Below, in pieces: positions 34,920-44,969 of a DNA stretch of 64,000 nucleotides; position 1 is the stretch's first letter; each line of letters starts with the position of its first letter. The notes under the pieces were generated by a model. It had not been told where the DNA came from. It saw only the letters and a list, made by a program, of their open reading frames with translations, and did no database searches. The stretch is from Pseudoxanthomonas sp. J31 (GTDB taxonomy: Bacteria > Pseudomonadota > Gammaproteobacteria > Xanthomonadales > Xanthomonadaceae). Made by a program: the position numbers and the translations under genes. The stretch is taken from contig NZ_KI783312.1 in NCBI RefSeq assembly GCF_000510725.1, forward strand, positions 228 through 64,227, read 5' to 3'.

Positions 34920-36171
34920 GCGTCGTCACCCGTTCCGGCACCGGCTTGGTCTTGTCGATCTTGGTCCAGATCGGCATGGTCAGGAAGAACAGGAAGTAGT
35001 AGGCGGTCAGGAAGCGGCCGACGATGGTCTCGACCGGATCCGTGCCCGGGCCGGCGCCGATCTTGCCCAGCCACACGAAGCTGAAGGCGAAGCCCAGCAG
35101 CAGCGCCCAGGACAGCACGCCGCGGTAGCGGTAGGACTTGGCCCTGGAGCGGTCCAGCCACGGCACCGCGAACAGGATCGCGATCGCGCCGAACATCACC
35201 AGCACGCCGCCGAGCTTGTCCGGGACCACGCGCAGCATCGCGTAGAAGGGCGTGTAGTACCACACCGGCTTGATGTGTTCCGGGGTGACCAGCCTGTTGG
35301 CCTCGGTGAAGTTGTCGTGCTCGAGGAACCAGCCGCCAAACGCCGGGGCGAAGAAGATGATGAAGGCCGCCACCAGCAGCATCAGGCACACGTAGAAGGT
35401 GTCCTTCACCGTGTAGTACGGGTGGAACGGCACGCCGTCGGCCGGCGCGGTGGGCGACCAGCGGTTGCCCTTCGGGCCCTTCTTGATCTCCACGCCGTCG
35501 GGGTTGTTGGAACCGACCTCGTGCAGCGCGCCCAGGTGCAGCACGACCAGCAGCAGCAGCACCAGCGGCAGCGCGATCACGTGCAGGGCGAAGAAGCGGT
35601 TGAGGGTGGCGTCGGAGGGCAGGTAGTCGCCCATGATCCACTCGGTCAGGCCGTTGCCGATCACCGGGATCGCGCCGAACAGCGAGATGATCACCTTGGC
35701 GCCCCAGAACGACATCTGGCCCCACGGCAGCACGTAGCCCATGAAGGCCTCGGCCATCAGCACCAGGTAGATCAGCATGCCGAGGATCCACACCAGCTCG
35801 CGCGGCTTCTGGTACGAGCCGTACATCAGGCCGCGGAACATGTGCAGGTAGACGACGATGAAGAACAGCGAGGCGCCGGTGCTGTGCATGTACCGGATCA
35901 GCCAGCCCCACTCGACGTCGCGCATGATGTACTCGACCGAGGCGAAGGCTTCCGCCGCGCTGGTCTTGAAGTGCATCGTCAGGAAGATGCCGGTCACGAT
36001 CTGGTTGACCAGCACCACCAGCGACAGCACGCCGAAGATGTACCAGATGTTGAAGTTCTTCGGCGCGTAGTACTCGGACATGTGCTTCCGGTACATCGGC
36101 GCCAGGGCCGGCGCGCGCGCGTTGACCCAGTCCATCACGCCGGTGGCGGCGCGGGTGAAGATGTTGGCCAT
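34912..36171 (-). CDS. petB: Ubiquinol-cytochrome c reductase, cytochrome b
   Basis: A 419-residue membrane protein with about eight transmembrane helices, holding the two b hemes and quinol sites. Visible are MHSTGASLFF with the heme histidine, GYVLPWGQMSFWGA, the Qo-site loop starting PEHIKPVWYYTPFY (the PEWY-type element here is PVWY), and ARIRFFALHVIALP with heme ligands. Length is usual for an unsplit proteobacterial cytochrome b. Three bases after petA and overlapping petC: one operon. Confidence 0.96.
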   Translation of the reverse strand: MANIFTRAATGVMDWVNARAPALAPMYRKHMSEYYAPKNFNIWYIFGVLSLVVLVNQIVTGIFLTMHFKTSAAEAFASVEYIMRDVEWGWLIRYMHSTGASLFFIVVYLHMFRGLMYGSYQKPRELVWILGMLIYLVLMAEAFMGYVLPWGQMSFWGAKVIISLFGAIPVIGNGLTEWIMGDYLPSDATLNRFFALHVIALPLVLLLLVVLHLGALHEVGSNNPDGVEIKKGPKGNRWSPTAPADGVPFHPYYTVKDTFYVCLMLLVAAFIIFFAPAFGGWFLEHDNFTEANRLVTPEHIKPVWYYTPFYAMLRVVPDKLGGVLVMFGAIAILFAVPWLDRSRAKSYRYRGVLSWALLLGFAFSFVWLGKIGAGPGTDPVETIVGRFLTAYYFLFFLTMPIWTKIDKTKPVPERVTTHD

Positions 36172-36174
36172 GGC

Positions 36175-36792
36175 TTATGCCCCCTGCGGATCGACGCCGA
36201 TGACGATGGTGTTGTCGTCGGCGTAGTGGTGCGGCGGCACGACCAGGTTGGTCGGCGCCGGCACGCCCTGGAACACGCGCCCGGCCATGTCGAAGCGGGA
36301 CTTGTGGCACGGGCAGAAGTAGCCGCCCTTCCACTCCGGGTCGTACGGCTCGGGCTTGATCTCGGCGGCCATCTCCGGCGAGCAGCCCAGGTGGGTGCAC
36401 AGGCCCACCAGCACCGAGATCTCGGGCTTGAGCGAGCGCAGCACCGGGTTGGCCTGGCGCACGTACTCCGGCTGCTGGTCCGGATTCTCCGACTGCGGGT
36501 CGCGCAGGCGGCCGTCCAGCGTAGGCAGTGCGTCGAGCACGGCCTTGGAACGCTTGACGATCCAGATCGGCTGGCCGCGCCACTCCAGGATCAGCCGCTG
36601 GCCCTCCTGCAGGGCACTGATGTCGGCGGTCACCGGGGCGCCGGCCAGCTTGGCCCGGGCGCTCGGGTTCCACGACTTGATGAACGGCACTGCGGCGAAA
36701 CCGGCGCCCACGGCCCCCACCACGGCGGTGGTGGCGGTCAGGAACCGGCGTCGGCCCGTGTTCACGGGCGCTTGGACCTCATCGTTGGCCAT
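36175..36792 (-). CDS. petA: Ubiquinol-cytochrome c reductase, Rieske iron-sulfur subunit
   Basis: A 205-residue Rieske protein. A twin-arginine signal (TGRRRFLTATTAVVGAVG) serves also as membrane anchor. The [2Fe-2S] ligands are in CTHLGC and CPCHKS, each giving one Cys and one His. It is the first gene of petABC; the 155 bp upstream should contain the promoter, but I could not assign one. Confidence 0.96.
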   Translation of the reverse strand: MANDEVQAPVNTGRRRFLTATTAVVGAVGAGFAAVPFIKSWNPSARAKLAGAPVTADISALQEGQRLILEWRGQPIWIVKRSKAVLDALPTLDGRLRDPQSENPDQQPEYVRQANPVLRSLKPEISVLVGLCTHLGCSPEMAAEIKPEPYDPEWKGGYFCPCHKSRFDMAGRVFQGVPAPTNLVVPPHHYADDNTIVIGVDPQGA

Positions 36793-36947
36793 CCGGCACT
36801 CCGAAAATCTTCAGCTGGTAGCGTTGGCTGCCCGCGACCATGGCTGGTCGCAAAAGACAGGGAAGTGTAACGGAACGCTTAATGGGCCGACAATGGCGGC
36901 CTGTCCCTCGCATGCTGCGTCCCGGTCGCATGCCCGTCCCCGCGGAC

Positions 36948-37844
36948 TCAGCGCGCCGCCAGCACGCCGCGGTAGCGCTCGGCCAGCACGCCCACGCGCT
37001 GCACGTAGCGCTGGGTCTCGCTGTACGGCGGCACCCCGTTGTAGCGGTCCACCGCGCCCTCGCCGGCGTTGTACCCGGCCGCGGCCAGGGTCAGGTCGCC
37101 GTTGTAGCGCTTCAGCAGCCAGGCCAGGTACTGGGTCCCGCCGCGGATGTTCTGGCGCGCGTCGAAGCTGTCGCTGACCCCGAAGCGCTGGGCGGTGGCC
37201 GGCATCAGCTGCATCAGTCCCTGGGCACCGGCGTGCGACAGCGCCATCGGGTTGAAGGCCGATTCGGCGTGGATCACCGCCCGCACCACCGCTTCCTCCA
37301 CCCCGAACTCGCGCGCGGCCGCGCCGATCTCGTCGCGGTAGGCGTCGGTGTTCAGGCGCACGGTGGCGAAGCTCACCCCCGGCTGGACCGCGCAGGCGTA
37401 GCAGGTCTCCATGAAGCTGTAGGCCACCGCGCGCACGCCGCTGGCGCCGGAACCGCGGGCCGGGGGCCGGCTGCTGAAGTGGCGCACCCCGTCCTTGACG
37501 TAGGAATAAACCTGGCCGCTGACCCGGCGCCGGGGCGGCGTGGCCGCGGTCGCGGGGCTGGCAGCGGATGCCGGGGTGGTGATGGCCGCCGGGACCAGGG
37601 TGGCCGGTGCGGCAGCCGTACTGGCCGTACTGGCCGGGGCGGCCGCGGGCGGCGCGGCGGGCCTGGGGCTGCGGCGATCGGGCGTGAAATGGCTGGCCAC
37701 GGCGCAACGGGCGCCGGGCACGCGCTTGGTCACGTAGCTGGATACACCGTCACTGCCGACGCACCGGTATACGGTGCCCGCGCTGGCCGGAAGCGCAGCC
37801 AGCCCGAGCAGCAGCAGGACGGCTGCCTTCCCCAGGTTCCCCAT
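36948..37844 (-). CDS. Lytic transglycosylase (SLT domain) with DUF4124 N-terminus
   Basis: A 298-residue exported murein lytic transglycosylase. After the signal peptide ([14 protein letters not shown] in this sense: [13 protein letters not shown]) a DUF4124-like segment ([13 protein letters not shown]) and an Ala/Pro linker lead to the SLT domain from about residue 175. The catalytic Glu194 lies in IHAESAFNP; other SLT motifs are [27 protein letters not shown] and [14 protein letters not shown]. It cleaves peptidoglycan with 1,6-anhydro product formation. Divergent from miaB, with no operon partner. Confidence 0.9.
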   Translation of the reverse strand: MGNLGKAAVLLLLGLAALPASAGTVYRCVGSDGVSSYVTKRVPGARCAVASHFTPDRRSPRPAAPPAAAPASTASTAAAPATLVPAAITTPASAASPATAATPPRRRVSGQVYSYVKDGVRHFSSRPPARGSGASGVRAVAYSFMETCYACAVQPGVSFATVRLNTDAYRDEIGAAAREFGVEEAVVRAVIHAESAFNPMALSHAGAQGLMQLMPATAQRFGVSDSFDARQNIRGGTQYLAWLLKRYNGDLTLAAAGYNAGEGAVDRYNGVPPYSETQRYVQRVGVLAERYRGVLAAR

Positions 37845-37959
37845 GGGCCGGGAGTATCCCGGCTGCCGGCCGCCTTGCCAAGTCGCGGGCCGGCAAACCG
37901 GGGCGCCGGTCCGGCTTCGCGGCTACAATGCCGGCCCCTGCCCGCCTGGATTAACCGCC

Positions 37960-39414
37960 ATGACCGGGATGACCGCCACGCCGGAGCGCGCTCCGGACGC
38001 CGCCATCGCGCCCGCCACCACCCCCGCCCCGTCCCTGGTCCCGCTGCCGGGCGCCGCCCCGCGCGCCATTCCCGGCGGGGCCCCCGGCAAGCTCTACATC
38101 AAGACCCACGGGTGCCAGATGAACGAGTACGACTCGGCCCGCATGGCCGACGTGCTCGCCGAGCACGAGGGCCTGGAACTGACCGACAACCCGGAGGAGG
38201 CCGACGTCGTCCTGGTCAACACCTGCTCGATCCGCGAGAAGGCCCAGGAGAAGGTGTTCAGCCAGCTCGGCCGCTGGAAGGCGCTCAAGGACGGCGGCCG
38301 CGACGTGATCATTGGCGTCGGCGGCTGCGTGGCCTCGCAGGAAGGCGAGGCGATCATCCGCCGCGCGCCCTACGTGGACCTGGTGTTCGGTCCGCAGACC
38401 CTGCACCGCCTGCCGGAGCTGATCCGCGCCCGGCGCGAGCAGAAGCGCCCGCAGGTGGACATCTCCTTCCCGGAGATCGAGAAGTTCGACCGCCTGCCCG
38501 AGCCGCGCGCCGAAGGCCCCAGCGCCTTCGTCTCGATCATGGAGGGCTGCTCCAAGTACTGCAGCTTCTGCGTGGTGCCCTACACCCGCGGCACCGAGGT
38601 CAGCCGCCCGTTCGAGGACGTGCTGGTCGAGGTCGCGCAGCTGGCCGCCCAGGGCGTGCGCGAGATCAACCTGCTGGGCCAGAACGTCAACGCCTACCGC
38701 GGGCCGATGGGCGAAGGCACGGACGAAGTCGCCGACCTTGGCCTGCTGATCCGCACCATCGCCCAGATCGAGGGCATCGGCCGCATCCGCTTCACCACCT
38801 CGCACCCGCTGGAGTTCTCCGACTCGCTGGTGGAGGCCTACCGCGACGTGCCGCAGCTGGCCAACTACCTGCACCTGCCGGTGCAGTCCGGCAGCGACCG
38901 CATCCTCAGCGCGATGAAGCGCGGCTACACCGCGCTGGAGTTCAAGCAGAAGATCCGCAAGCTGCGCGCGGTGCGCCCGGACATCTCGATCAGCTCGGAC
39001 TTCATCGTCGGCTTCCCCGGCGAGACCGACGCGGACTTCGAGAAGACCATGAAGCTGATCGAGGACGTGGGCTTCGACCAGAGCTTCTCCTTCATCTATT
39101 CGCGCCGCCCCGGCACCCCGGCCGCGGACCTGCCCGACGACGTCAGCGACGAGGTCAAGCATGCGCGCCTGGCGCACCTGCAGGCCACGATCAACGCCAA
39201 TGCCGCGCGCATCTCCGGGGCCATGGTCGGCACGGTGCAGAAGGTGCTGGTGGAAGGCCCGTCGAAGAAGGACCCGGCCGAGCTGACCGGCAAGACCGAG
39301 AACATGCGCTCGGTGAACTTCCCCGGCAATCCGCGCCTGGTCGGCCAGTTCGTGGACGTGCGCATCACCGCGGCCCTGACCAACTCGCTGCGCGGCGAGG
39401 TGGTGGTGGCCTGA
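37960..39414 (+). CDS. miaB: tRNA-2-methylthio-N6-dimethylallyladenosine synthase
   Basis: A 484-residue radical-SAM methylthiotransferase that adds the 2-methylthio group to i6A37 of tRNAs. The N-terminal cluster cysteines are in [15 protein letters not shown] and GVGGCVAS; the radical-SAM motif is CSKYCSFC; a TRAM domain ends the protein. The first 45 residues are a Pro/Ala-rich extension not found in E. coli MiaB. ATG 37960 was chosen; ATG 37969 is also possible. TACAAT at 37923-37928 could be a -10 box. It heads the miaB-phoH-ybeY-corC group conserved in proteobacteria. Confidence 0.95.
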   Translation: MTGMTATPERAPDAAIAPATTPAPSLVPLPGAAPRAIPGGAPGKLYIKTHGCQMNEYDSARMADVLAEHEGLELTDNPEEADVVLVNTCSIREKAQEKVFSQLGRWKALKDGGRDVIIGVGGCVASQEGEAIIRRAPYVDLVFGPQTLHRLPELIRARREQKRPQVDISFPEIEKFDRLPEPRAEGPSAFVSIMEGCSKYCSFCVVPYTRGTEVSRPFEDVLVEVAQLAAQGVREINLLGQNVNAYRGPMGEGTDEVADLGLLIRTIAQIEGIGRIRFTTSHPLEFSDSLVEAYRDVPQLANYLHLPVQSGSDRILSAMKRGYTALEFKQKIRKLRAVRPDISISSDFIVGFPGETDADFEKTMKLIEDVGFDQSFSFIYSRRPGTPAADLPDDVSDEVKHARLAHLQATINANAARISGAMVGTVQKVLVEGPSKKDPAELTGKTENMRSVNFPGNPRLVGQFVDVRITAALTNSLRGEVVVA

Positions 39415-39561
39415 GGCCTCTGGCGCGGCGGCCCGTCCGCCGGCCGGGGCACCACCGGCGGGAGCGGGGTTTTCACTGGCTCCGCTACCTGCCCCGCGCT
39501 AACCTTTCCGCCCCCGACCGAACGGCGCCCGCGCGTCCCGCGCGCAGGCCGCGCCCCGCCG

Positions 39562-40554
39562 ATGACCACCCCGACCCAGCGCGACTTCACCCTCGAACCC
39601 GCCGACACCGAGCGCCTGGCCAACCTGGCCGGGCCGTTCGACCAGCACCTGCGCCAGATCGAACTGCGCCTGGGCGTGGAGATCGCCAACCGCGGCAACG
39701 TGTTCCGCGTCACCGGCCAGTCCGAGGCGGTGTCGCGCACCGAGCACCTGCTGCAGGCGCTGTACGCGGAGGCCGGCGAGACCACCTTCGACAGCCACGC
39801 CATCCACCTGCGCCTGAACGAGGCCAACGTCGACCGCATCGACGAGGTCGGCTACCAGCCGCAGGAGGTGACGGTGAAGGTGCGCCGCGGCACCATCCGC
39901 GGCCGCGGCGCCAACCAGGCCCGCTACCTGCATTCGATCGCCACCCACGACATCAACTTCGGCATCGGCCCGGCCGGCACCGGCAAGACCTTCCTGGCCG
40001 TGGCCATGGCGGTGGACGCGCTCAACGAGTCGCGGGTGCAGCGCCTGGTGCTGGTGCGCCCGGCGGTGGAGGCCGGCGAGAAGCTCGGCTTCCTGCCCGG
40101 CGACCTGACCCAGAAGGTCGATCCCTACCTGCGCCCGCTGTACGACGCCCTGTACGAGATGCTGGGCGTGGAGAAGGTGGTCAAGCTGCTGGAGAAGAAC
40201 GTCATCGAGATCGCGCCGCTGGCCTACATGCGCGGCCGCACCCTCAACGACGCCTTCGTGATCCTGGACGAGGCCCAGAACACCACCATCGAGCAGATGA
40301 AGATGTTCCTGACCCGCCTGGGCTTCGGCTCCACCGCGGTGGTCACCGGCGACATGACCCAGGTCGACCTGCCCAAGCACGTCAAGTCGGGCCTGAAGGA
40401 CGCGATCGAGGTGCTGCGCGGGGTGGAAGGCGTGAGCTTCACCTTCTTCGAGGGCCGCGACGTGGTCCGCCACCCGCTGGTGGCGCGCATCGTCAACGCC
40501 TACGACCGCCGCGACCGCGAGGCCCCGGCCCGGCAGGAAGAGGAACGCGGGTAG
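39562..40554 (+). CDS. ybeZ: PhoH-like ATPase (YbeZ)
   Basis: A 330-residue PhoH-family P-loop protein. An N-terminal KH-like region is followed by Walker [25 protein letters not shown], Walker B VILDEAQN and GDMTQVDLP. YbeZ is thought to act with the endoribonuclease YbeY on ribosomal RNA. It lies 147 bp after miaB and 67 bp before ybeY, as in E. coli. The start at 39562 matches the family N-terminus. Confidence 0.93.
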   Translation: MTTPTQRDFTLEPADTERLANLAGPFDQHLRQIELRLGVEIANRGNVFRVTGQSEAVSRTEHLLQALYAEAGETTFDSHAIHLRLNEANVDRIDEVGYQPQEVTVKVRRGTIRGRGANQARYLHSIATHDINFGIGPAGTGKTFLAVAMAVDALNESRVQRLVLVRPAVEAGEKLGFLPGDLTQKVDPYLRPLYDALYEMLGVEKVVKLLEKNVIEIAPLAYMRGRTLNDAFVILDEAQNTTIEQMKMFLTRLGFGSTAVVTGDMTQVDLPKHVKSGLKDAIEVLRGVEGVSFTFFEGRDVVRHPLVARIVNAYDRRDREAPARQEEERG

Positions 40555-40621
40555 GCGCCGTGCTCGCGGCCGCGGCCGCCGCGCGCGATACTGCGCGTCC
40601 ATTCCCGTCGATCCTGCAGCC

Positions 40622-41113
40622 ATGACCAAGGGCCCCGTCCGTCTCGATGTCGCGGTGAGCTACGCGGTGCCGCGCGCCGGCGTGCCCGCCGCGCAGAGCT
40701 TCCGCAAGTGGGTGGCCGCCGCGCTGGCCGGACGCATCCGCGAGGCCGACCTGGCCATCCGCATCGTCGACGCGCCCGAGGGCCAGGCACTCAACCGCCA
40801 CTACCGCGGCAAGGACTACGCCACCAACGTGCTGAGCTTCCCGGCCGAGCTGCCGGAAGGCCTGCCCAAGGGGGTCAAGTTCCCGCTGCTGGGCGACCTG
40901 GTGATCTGCGCGCCGGTGGTGGCGCGCGAGGCGGCCGAGCAGGGCAAGGCCCTGGCCGCGCACTACGCCCACCTCACCGTGCACGGCACCCTGCACCTGC
41001 TGGGCTGGGACCACGAGGACGAAAAGGAGGCCGAGGCCATGGAACAGCTGGAGCGGGAGATCCTCGCCAGCCTGGGGCTGCCGGACCCGTACGCGGCCGA
41101 GCGCGGGGACTGA
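40622..41113 (+). CDS. ybeY: Endoribonuclease YbeY
   Basis: A 163-residue zinc-dependent RNase that works in 16S rRNA 3' maturation and ribosome quality control. The HxxxHxxxxxH zinc motif is seen as [11 protein letters not shown], preceded by the FPAELPEG and [11 protein letters not shown] stretches typical of the family. It lies between ybeZ and a small exported protein gene whose GTG start follows three bases after its stop. Confidence 0.95.
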   Translation: MTKGPVRLDVAVSYAVPRAGVPAAQSFRKWVAAALAGRIREADLAIRIVDAPEGQALNRHYRGKDYATNVLSFPAELPEGLPKGVKFPLLGDLVICAPVVAREAAEQGKALAAHYAHLTVHGTLHLLGWDHEDEKEAEAMEQLEREILASLGLPDPYAAERGD

Positions 41114-41116
41114 GCC

Positions 41117-41686
41117 GTGTCCACGCGCCTCCCCGCCGCCGCCCTGCTCCTGGCCCTCGCCCCGGCCGCCGCCGCCGATCGCCCCGCCGCCCCCGACCTG
41201 GGCGCGCTGATCGAGTGCCGCGGCTCGTACGAAGCGTTCATGCAGCTGGCGCCGGTCCAGGCCGACCCGCTGGCCGCGGTCGCGCTCGGCTGGCGCCCGC
41301 AGGCCCAGGCCAACCCGTTCATGCTCGAGTACCGGCTCAACACCCCGGTCGAGGTGTTCGGGCACCGCACCGACCACATCGCCCTGGCCGGCGACGCCAT
41401 CCTCGCCGTGCTCGACCTGGGGGACCCGCGGGTGCTGGCGCGGGAACTGCGCCTGGAAACCGGGATCGACACCCCGCAGAAGGCCCTGTTCGGGCTGGAG
41501 GTGCGGGCCGAGGAGGTTGCCGCGGAGGACGGCGGCTGGATCGAGTCGGCCGTGATCAACGTCTCGAACGTGGATTCCCACCCGGGCAAGACCCTGGCCG
41601 GCTGCAGCTACAGCCGCGATCCGCTGGAACCCGGGGAGCCCGCGCCTGCGACCGGCGCCTCGCCCGGCGTCGCCCTTCCACGCTAG
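41117..41686 (+). CDS. Hypothetical exported protein
   Basis: A 189-residue protein starting at GTG 41117, three bases after the ybeY stop, so very likely co-translated. A short signal peptide (LPAAALLLALAPAAAA) is followed by a 150-residue domain with Cys in IECRGSYEAF and LAGCSYSRD that could pair by a disulfide; the tail is Pro/Ala-rich. I do not recognise the family. Similar small exported proteins occur between ybeY and corC in relatives, but no function can be claimed. Confidence 0.7.
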   Translation: MSTRLPAAALLLALAPAAAADRPAAPDLGALIECRGSYEAFMQLAPVQADPLAAVALGWRPQAQANPFMLEYRLNTPVEVFGHRTDHIALAGDAILAVLDLGDPRVLARELRLETGIDTPQKALFGLEVRAEEVAAEDGGWIESAVINVSNVDSHPGKTLAGCSYSRDPLEPGEPAPATGASPGVALPR

Positions 41687-41731
41687 ACTGGGACCCAACG
41701 CCCCCGCATCGGGGCGCCGTTTCCACCCCAG

Positions 41732-42616
41732 ATGTCAGAAGACGACAGTAGCAGCCACCACGCTTCCGAGCCGCACGAGCGGCGACGCAACTGGCTCGAG
41801 CGCATCAGCGCCGCCTTTTCCGGCGAACCCGACACCCGCGAGGACCTGGTCGCCCTGCTGCGCGACGCCCAGGGCAACGGGCTGATCGACGCCGACACGC
41901 TGCGCATGATGGAAGGCGCGCTCTCGGTCTCCGAGCTGACCGTGGGCGACGTCATGGTGTCGCGGTCGCAGATGGTCTCGCTTTCGGCCGACGCGCCCTT
42001 CTCCGAACTGATCGCCCAGGTGGTCGAATCCGGCCACTCGCGCTTCCCGGTGCACGGCGAGGACCGCGACGAGATCCTCGGCATCCTGCTGGCCAAGGAC
42101 CTGCTGCGCGGCGTGGCCGCCAACCGGGGCCCGTGCGAGATCAACCCGCTGCTGCGTCCGGCGGTGCTGATCCCCGAATCCAAGAAGCTCAACGTCCTGC
42201 TCAAGGAGTTCCGGCTCTCGCGCAACCACATGGCGATCGTGGTCGACGAGTACGGCGGCGTGGCCGGCCTGGTCACCATCGAGGACGTGCTGGAGCAGAT
42301 CGTCGGCCAGATCGACGACGAGCACGACGAGGCCGCCGACGACAGCGCGCTGATCGCGGTGCAGGCCGACGGCCAGTACATCGTCGACGCGCTGACCCCG
42401 ATCGGCGACTTCAACCAGCGCTTCGGCGCGGACTTCCCCGACGACGAGTACGACACCATCGGCGGCCTGGTGACCGAGGCCATCGGCCACCTGCCCGAGG
42501 TCGGCGAGGAGCTGACCCTGGACCGCTTCGCGTTCCGCGTGATCCGCGCCGACGCGCGTCGGGTGCGCGCCTTCCAGGTCGGCGTGCTGCCGGCCGAGAC
42601 GGTGGACGGGCACTGA
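41732..42616 (+). CDS. corC: CorC/HlyC-family CBS-domain protein
   Basis: A 294-residue soluble protein with a pair of CBS domains (about residues 65-190; signatures TVGDVMVSRSQM and NHMAIVVDEYGGVAGLVTIED) and a C-terminal CorC_HlyC transporter-associated domain (DGQYIVDALTPIGDFN onward). E. coli CorC (YbeX) has been linked to Mg/Co efflux and to ribosome metabolism. It has no N-terminal membrane domain, as in YbeX. It overlaps the next gene by one base (TGATG). Confidence 0.92.
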   Translation: MSEDDSSSHHASEPHERRRNWLERISAAFSGEPDTREDLVALLRDAQGNGLIDADTLRMMEGALSVSELTVGDVMVSRSQMVSLSADAPFSELIAQVVESGHSRFPVHGEDRDEILGILLAKDLLRGVAANRGPCEINPLLRPAVLIPESKKLNVLLKEFRLSRNHMAIVVDEYGGVAGLVTIEDVLEQIVGQIDDEHDEAADDSALIAVQADGQYIVDALTPIGDFNQRFGADFPDDEYDTIGGLVTEAIGHLPEVGEELTLDRFAFRVIRADARRVRAFQVGVLPAETVDGH

Positions 42617-43785
42617 TGCCGGCGCGTGCCTGGGCCGCCCTGCTGCTGGCCGGCCTGCTGGCGCTGCTGGCCCCGGTGGCCGCGGCCGCGCCCCGCATCG
42701 GGGTGCTGACCATGCAGCCGGGCGAGGTGTTCTTCGAGCGCTTCGGCCACGACGCCATCGTCGTGGCCGACCCGGCCAGCGGCGAGGCGGTCTCGTACAA
42801 CTTCGGCTACTTCGACCCGACCGAGCCGGACTTCGTCGCCCGGTTCGTGCGCGGCGAGATGATGTACATGCTGGTGGCGCTGCCGCTGGAGCAGGACCTG
42901 GAGCAGTACCGCCAGTCCGGCCGCGGCGTGACCCTGCAGTGGCTGGACCTGGAGCCGGAACAGGCCGAGGCCCTGGCCGCCAGCCTGGCCGAGCGCGCCC
43001 GTCCGGAGAACGCGCGCTACCGCTACGACTACTTCACCGCCAACTGCGCCACCCAGGTGCGCGACGCGCTCGACCAGGCGCTGGGCGGTGCGCTGCGCAG
43101 CCAGCTGGCGGGACGTTCACGCGGCAACACCTACCGCAGCGAGGCGGTGCGCCTGGCGCGGCCGGCCGCGTGGATGTGGCTGGGCTTCGACCTGGGCCTG
43201 GGCCCGTACGCCGACCGGCCGCTGTCGCGCTGGGAGGAGGCCTTCGTGCCGATGCGCCTGGCCGACAGCCTGCGCGAGGCGCGCCGGGCCGACGGCCGCC
43301 CGCTGGTGCTGTCCGAGCACGAACTGCTGCCGCACCTGATCGCTCCCGAGCCCGTGGAGCGCCCGCGCCGGGTCTGGCCCTGGCTGCTGGCCGGCCTTGC
43401 CGGGGCCGTCGCGATCCTCGCCCTGCGCCGCCGCCCGCGCGCGCTGGCTGCCTTCGCCGCGCCGCTGTGGCTGCTGTGCGGCATCGGAGGGGCGCTGATG
43501 GCCTTCATCTGGCTGGGCACGGCGCACGAGGCAGGCTGGGCCAACCGCAACCTGTCGCTGCTGGATCCGCTGTGCCTGCTCCTGCTGCCCGGCGCGTTCG
43601 CCCTGCTGCGCAGCCGGGTCCCCGGGCGCCTGTTCCGGCCGCTGCTGTGGGCCGTCGCGGCGATCGCCTGCGTCGGCTGGGTGCTGCAGTGGCTGAGCCT
43701 GCAGCCGCAGTTCAACCAGCCCTGGGTGGCCCTGCTGCTGCCGCTGCACCTGGCCCTGGCGCTGGCCCTGGGCCGCCGCGCCTGA
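42616..43785 (+). CDS. DUF4105 membrane protein
   Basis: A 389-residue protein with signal peptide (ALLLAGLLALLAPVAAAA), a DUF4105 domain (about residues 25-230; signatures FERFGHDAIVV, YNFGYFD and YDYFTANCATQVRDALD, with a conserved Cys-containing NCAT), then four to five C-terminal transmembrane helices. DUF4105 is related to papain-like/NlpC folds, and a hydrolase role in the envelope is possible but unproven. Its ATG overlaps the corC stop. In E. coli this position after corC is held by lnt, which is not here. Confidence 0.8.
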   Translation: MPARAWAALLLAGLLALLAPVAAAAPRIGVLTMQPGEVFFERFGHDAIVVADPASGEAVSYNFGYFDPTEPDFVARFVRGEMMYMLVALPLEQDLEQYRQSGRGVTLQWLDLEPEQAEALAASLAERARPENARYRYDYFTANCATQVRDALDQALGGALRSQLAGRSRGNTYRSEAVRLARPAAWMWLGFDLGLGPYADRPLSRWEEAFVPMRLADSLREARRADGRPLVLSEHELLPHLIAPEPVERPRRVWPWLLAGLAGAVAILALRRRPRALAAFAAPLWLLCGIGGALMAFIWLGTAHEAGWANRNLSLLDPLCLLLLPGAFALLRSRVPGRLFRPLLWAVAAIACVGWVLQWLSLQPQFNQPWVALLLPLHLALALALGRRA

Positions 43786-43828
43786 GCCGGGCTTGCCCCC
43801 GCCGCGGGCAGCCCGCAGGATGCCGCGC

Positions 43829-44833
43829 ATGACCAACGCCGCCGCCCTGCCCGCCTGCGTCCTCGCCTGCGCCTGGTACGACGGCGACGGCTGCCGCCAC
43901 GACATGTCGCTGGAGGAAGTCGGCCGGCGCATCGCCGGGCAGGTCCCGGGGTTCGCCTGGATCGGCCTGTACGAGCCGCAGCAGGAGATCCTGGACCGCC
44001 TGCAGCAAGCGCTGGGGCTGCACCCGCTGGCGGTGGAGGATGCCGGCAAGGCGCACCAGCGGCCCAAGGTCGAGGCCTACGGCGACACCCTGTTCGTGGC
44101 CGCGCACACCGCACAGATGGAGGGAACCCGCATCGCCTATGGCGAGACCCACGCCTTCCTCGGCCGCCGCTTCCTGCTGACCGTGCGCCACGGCGCCTCG
44201 CTGTCCTACGCCCCGGTGCGCGCCCGCCTGGAGCGCGAACCGGAGCTGCTGCGCCCCGGGCCGGCGATGGCGCTGTACGGCGTGCTCGACTTCATCGTCG
44301 ACAACTACGCCCCGATCGTCGATGCCCACCGCGACACCCTGCACGCGCTGGAGCGCGACATCTTCTCCGATACCTACCGCCGCGAGATCGTGGTGCGCCT
44401 GTACGACCTCAAGCGCGAACTGACCAACATGCGCGGCTCGGTGTCGCCGCTGCAGGACGTGCTGCAGCAGCTGGTGCGCAGCCAGGCGGCGCAGGGCCAG
44501 CTGGTGCCGGAGGACGTGCGCCTGTACCTGCGCGACGTGCACGACCACGTGGTGCGCATCAACGACGCGATCGACAGCCTGCGCGACATGCTCGGCACCG
44601 CGCTGAGCGTGAACCTGTCGCTGGTCACCCTGGCCCAGGGCGAGACGGTCAAGCGCCTGGGCGCCTGGGCCGCGCTGCTGGCCGCGCCGACCCTGGTCAC
44701 CAGCTGGTACGGCATGAACTTCGCGCACATGCCCGAGCTGGCGCCGCGCTGGGCCTACCCGGCGCTGGCGGCCGGCGTGGGCCTGGTGTGCGTGGTCCTG
44801 TACCGTCTGTTCAAGCGCGCACGCTGGCTGTGA
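43829..44833 (+). CDS. corA: CorA-family magnesium/divalent-metal transporter
   Basis: A 334-residue CorA channel protein: a large cytoplasmic alpha/beta domain, a long helix, and two C-terminal transmembrane segments. The pore signature YGMNF with the loop AHMPEL is present at the end of the first segment, and the tail RLFKRARWL is basic as usual. GCAGGA seven bases before ATG 43829 supports this start; ATG 43820 would add three residues. It follows the DUF4105 gene on the same strand by 43 bp, next to corC. Confidence 0.93.
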   Translation: MTNAAALPACVLACAWYDGDGCRHDMSLEEVGRRIAGQVPGFAWIGLYEPQQEILDRLQQALGLHPLAVEDAGKAHQRPKVEAYGDTLFVAAHTAQMEGTRIAYGETHAFLGRRFLLTVRHGASLSYAPVRARLEREPELLRPGPAMALYGVLDFIVDNYAPIVDAHRDTLHALERDIFSDTYRREIVVRLYDLKRELTNMRGSVSPLQDVLQQLVRSQAAQGQLVPEDVRLYLRDVHDHVVRINDAIDSLRDMLGTALSVNLSLVTLAQGETVKRLGAWAALLAAPTLVTSWYGMNFAHMPELAPRWAYPALAAGVGLVCVVLYRLFKRARWL

Positions 44834-44969
44834 ACACACCGCGACAACACCCGCGGTGGAATCCTCGCGCCGCCGGATAAGACCAAAGTCGAAGCCGCGG
44901 GAGCGGCAGGCGCATTGACGGTCCCGGCACGCAGGACGACCCTTGTCGTACCCCCGCCGGAGACAACAC

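Noticed and set aside
39437-39461. A CCGCCGG/CCGGCGG hairpin between miaB and phoH as terminator
   Set aside because: Short stem, large loop and no T-run directly after it; the gene cluster is normally read through.
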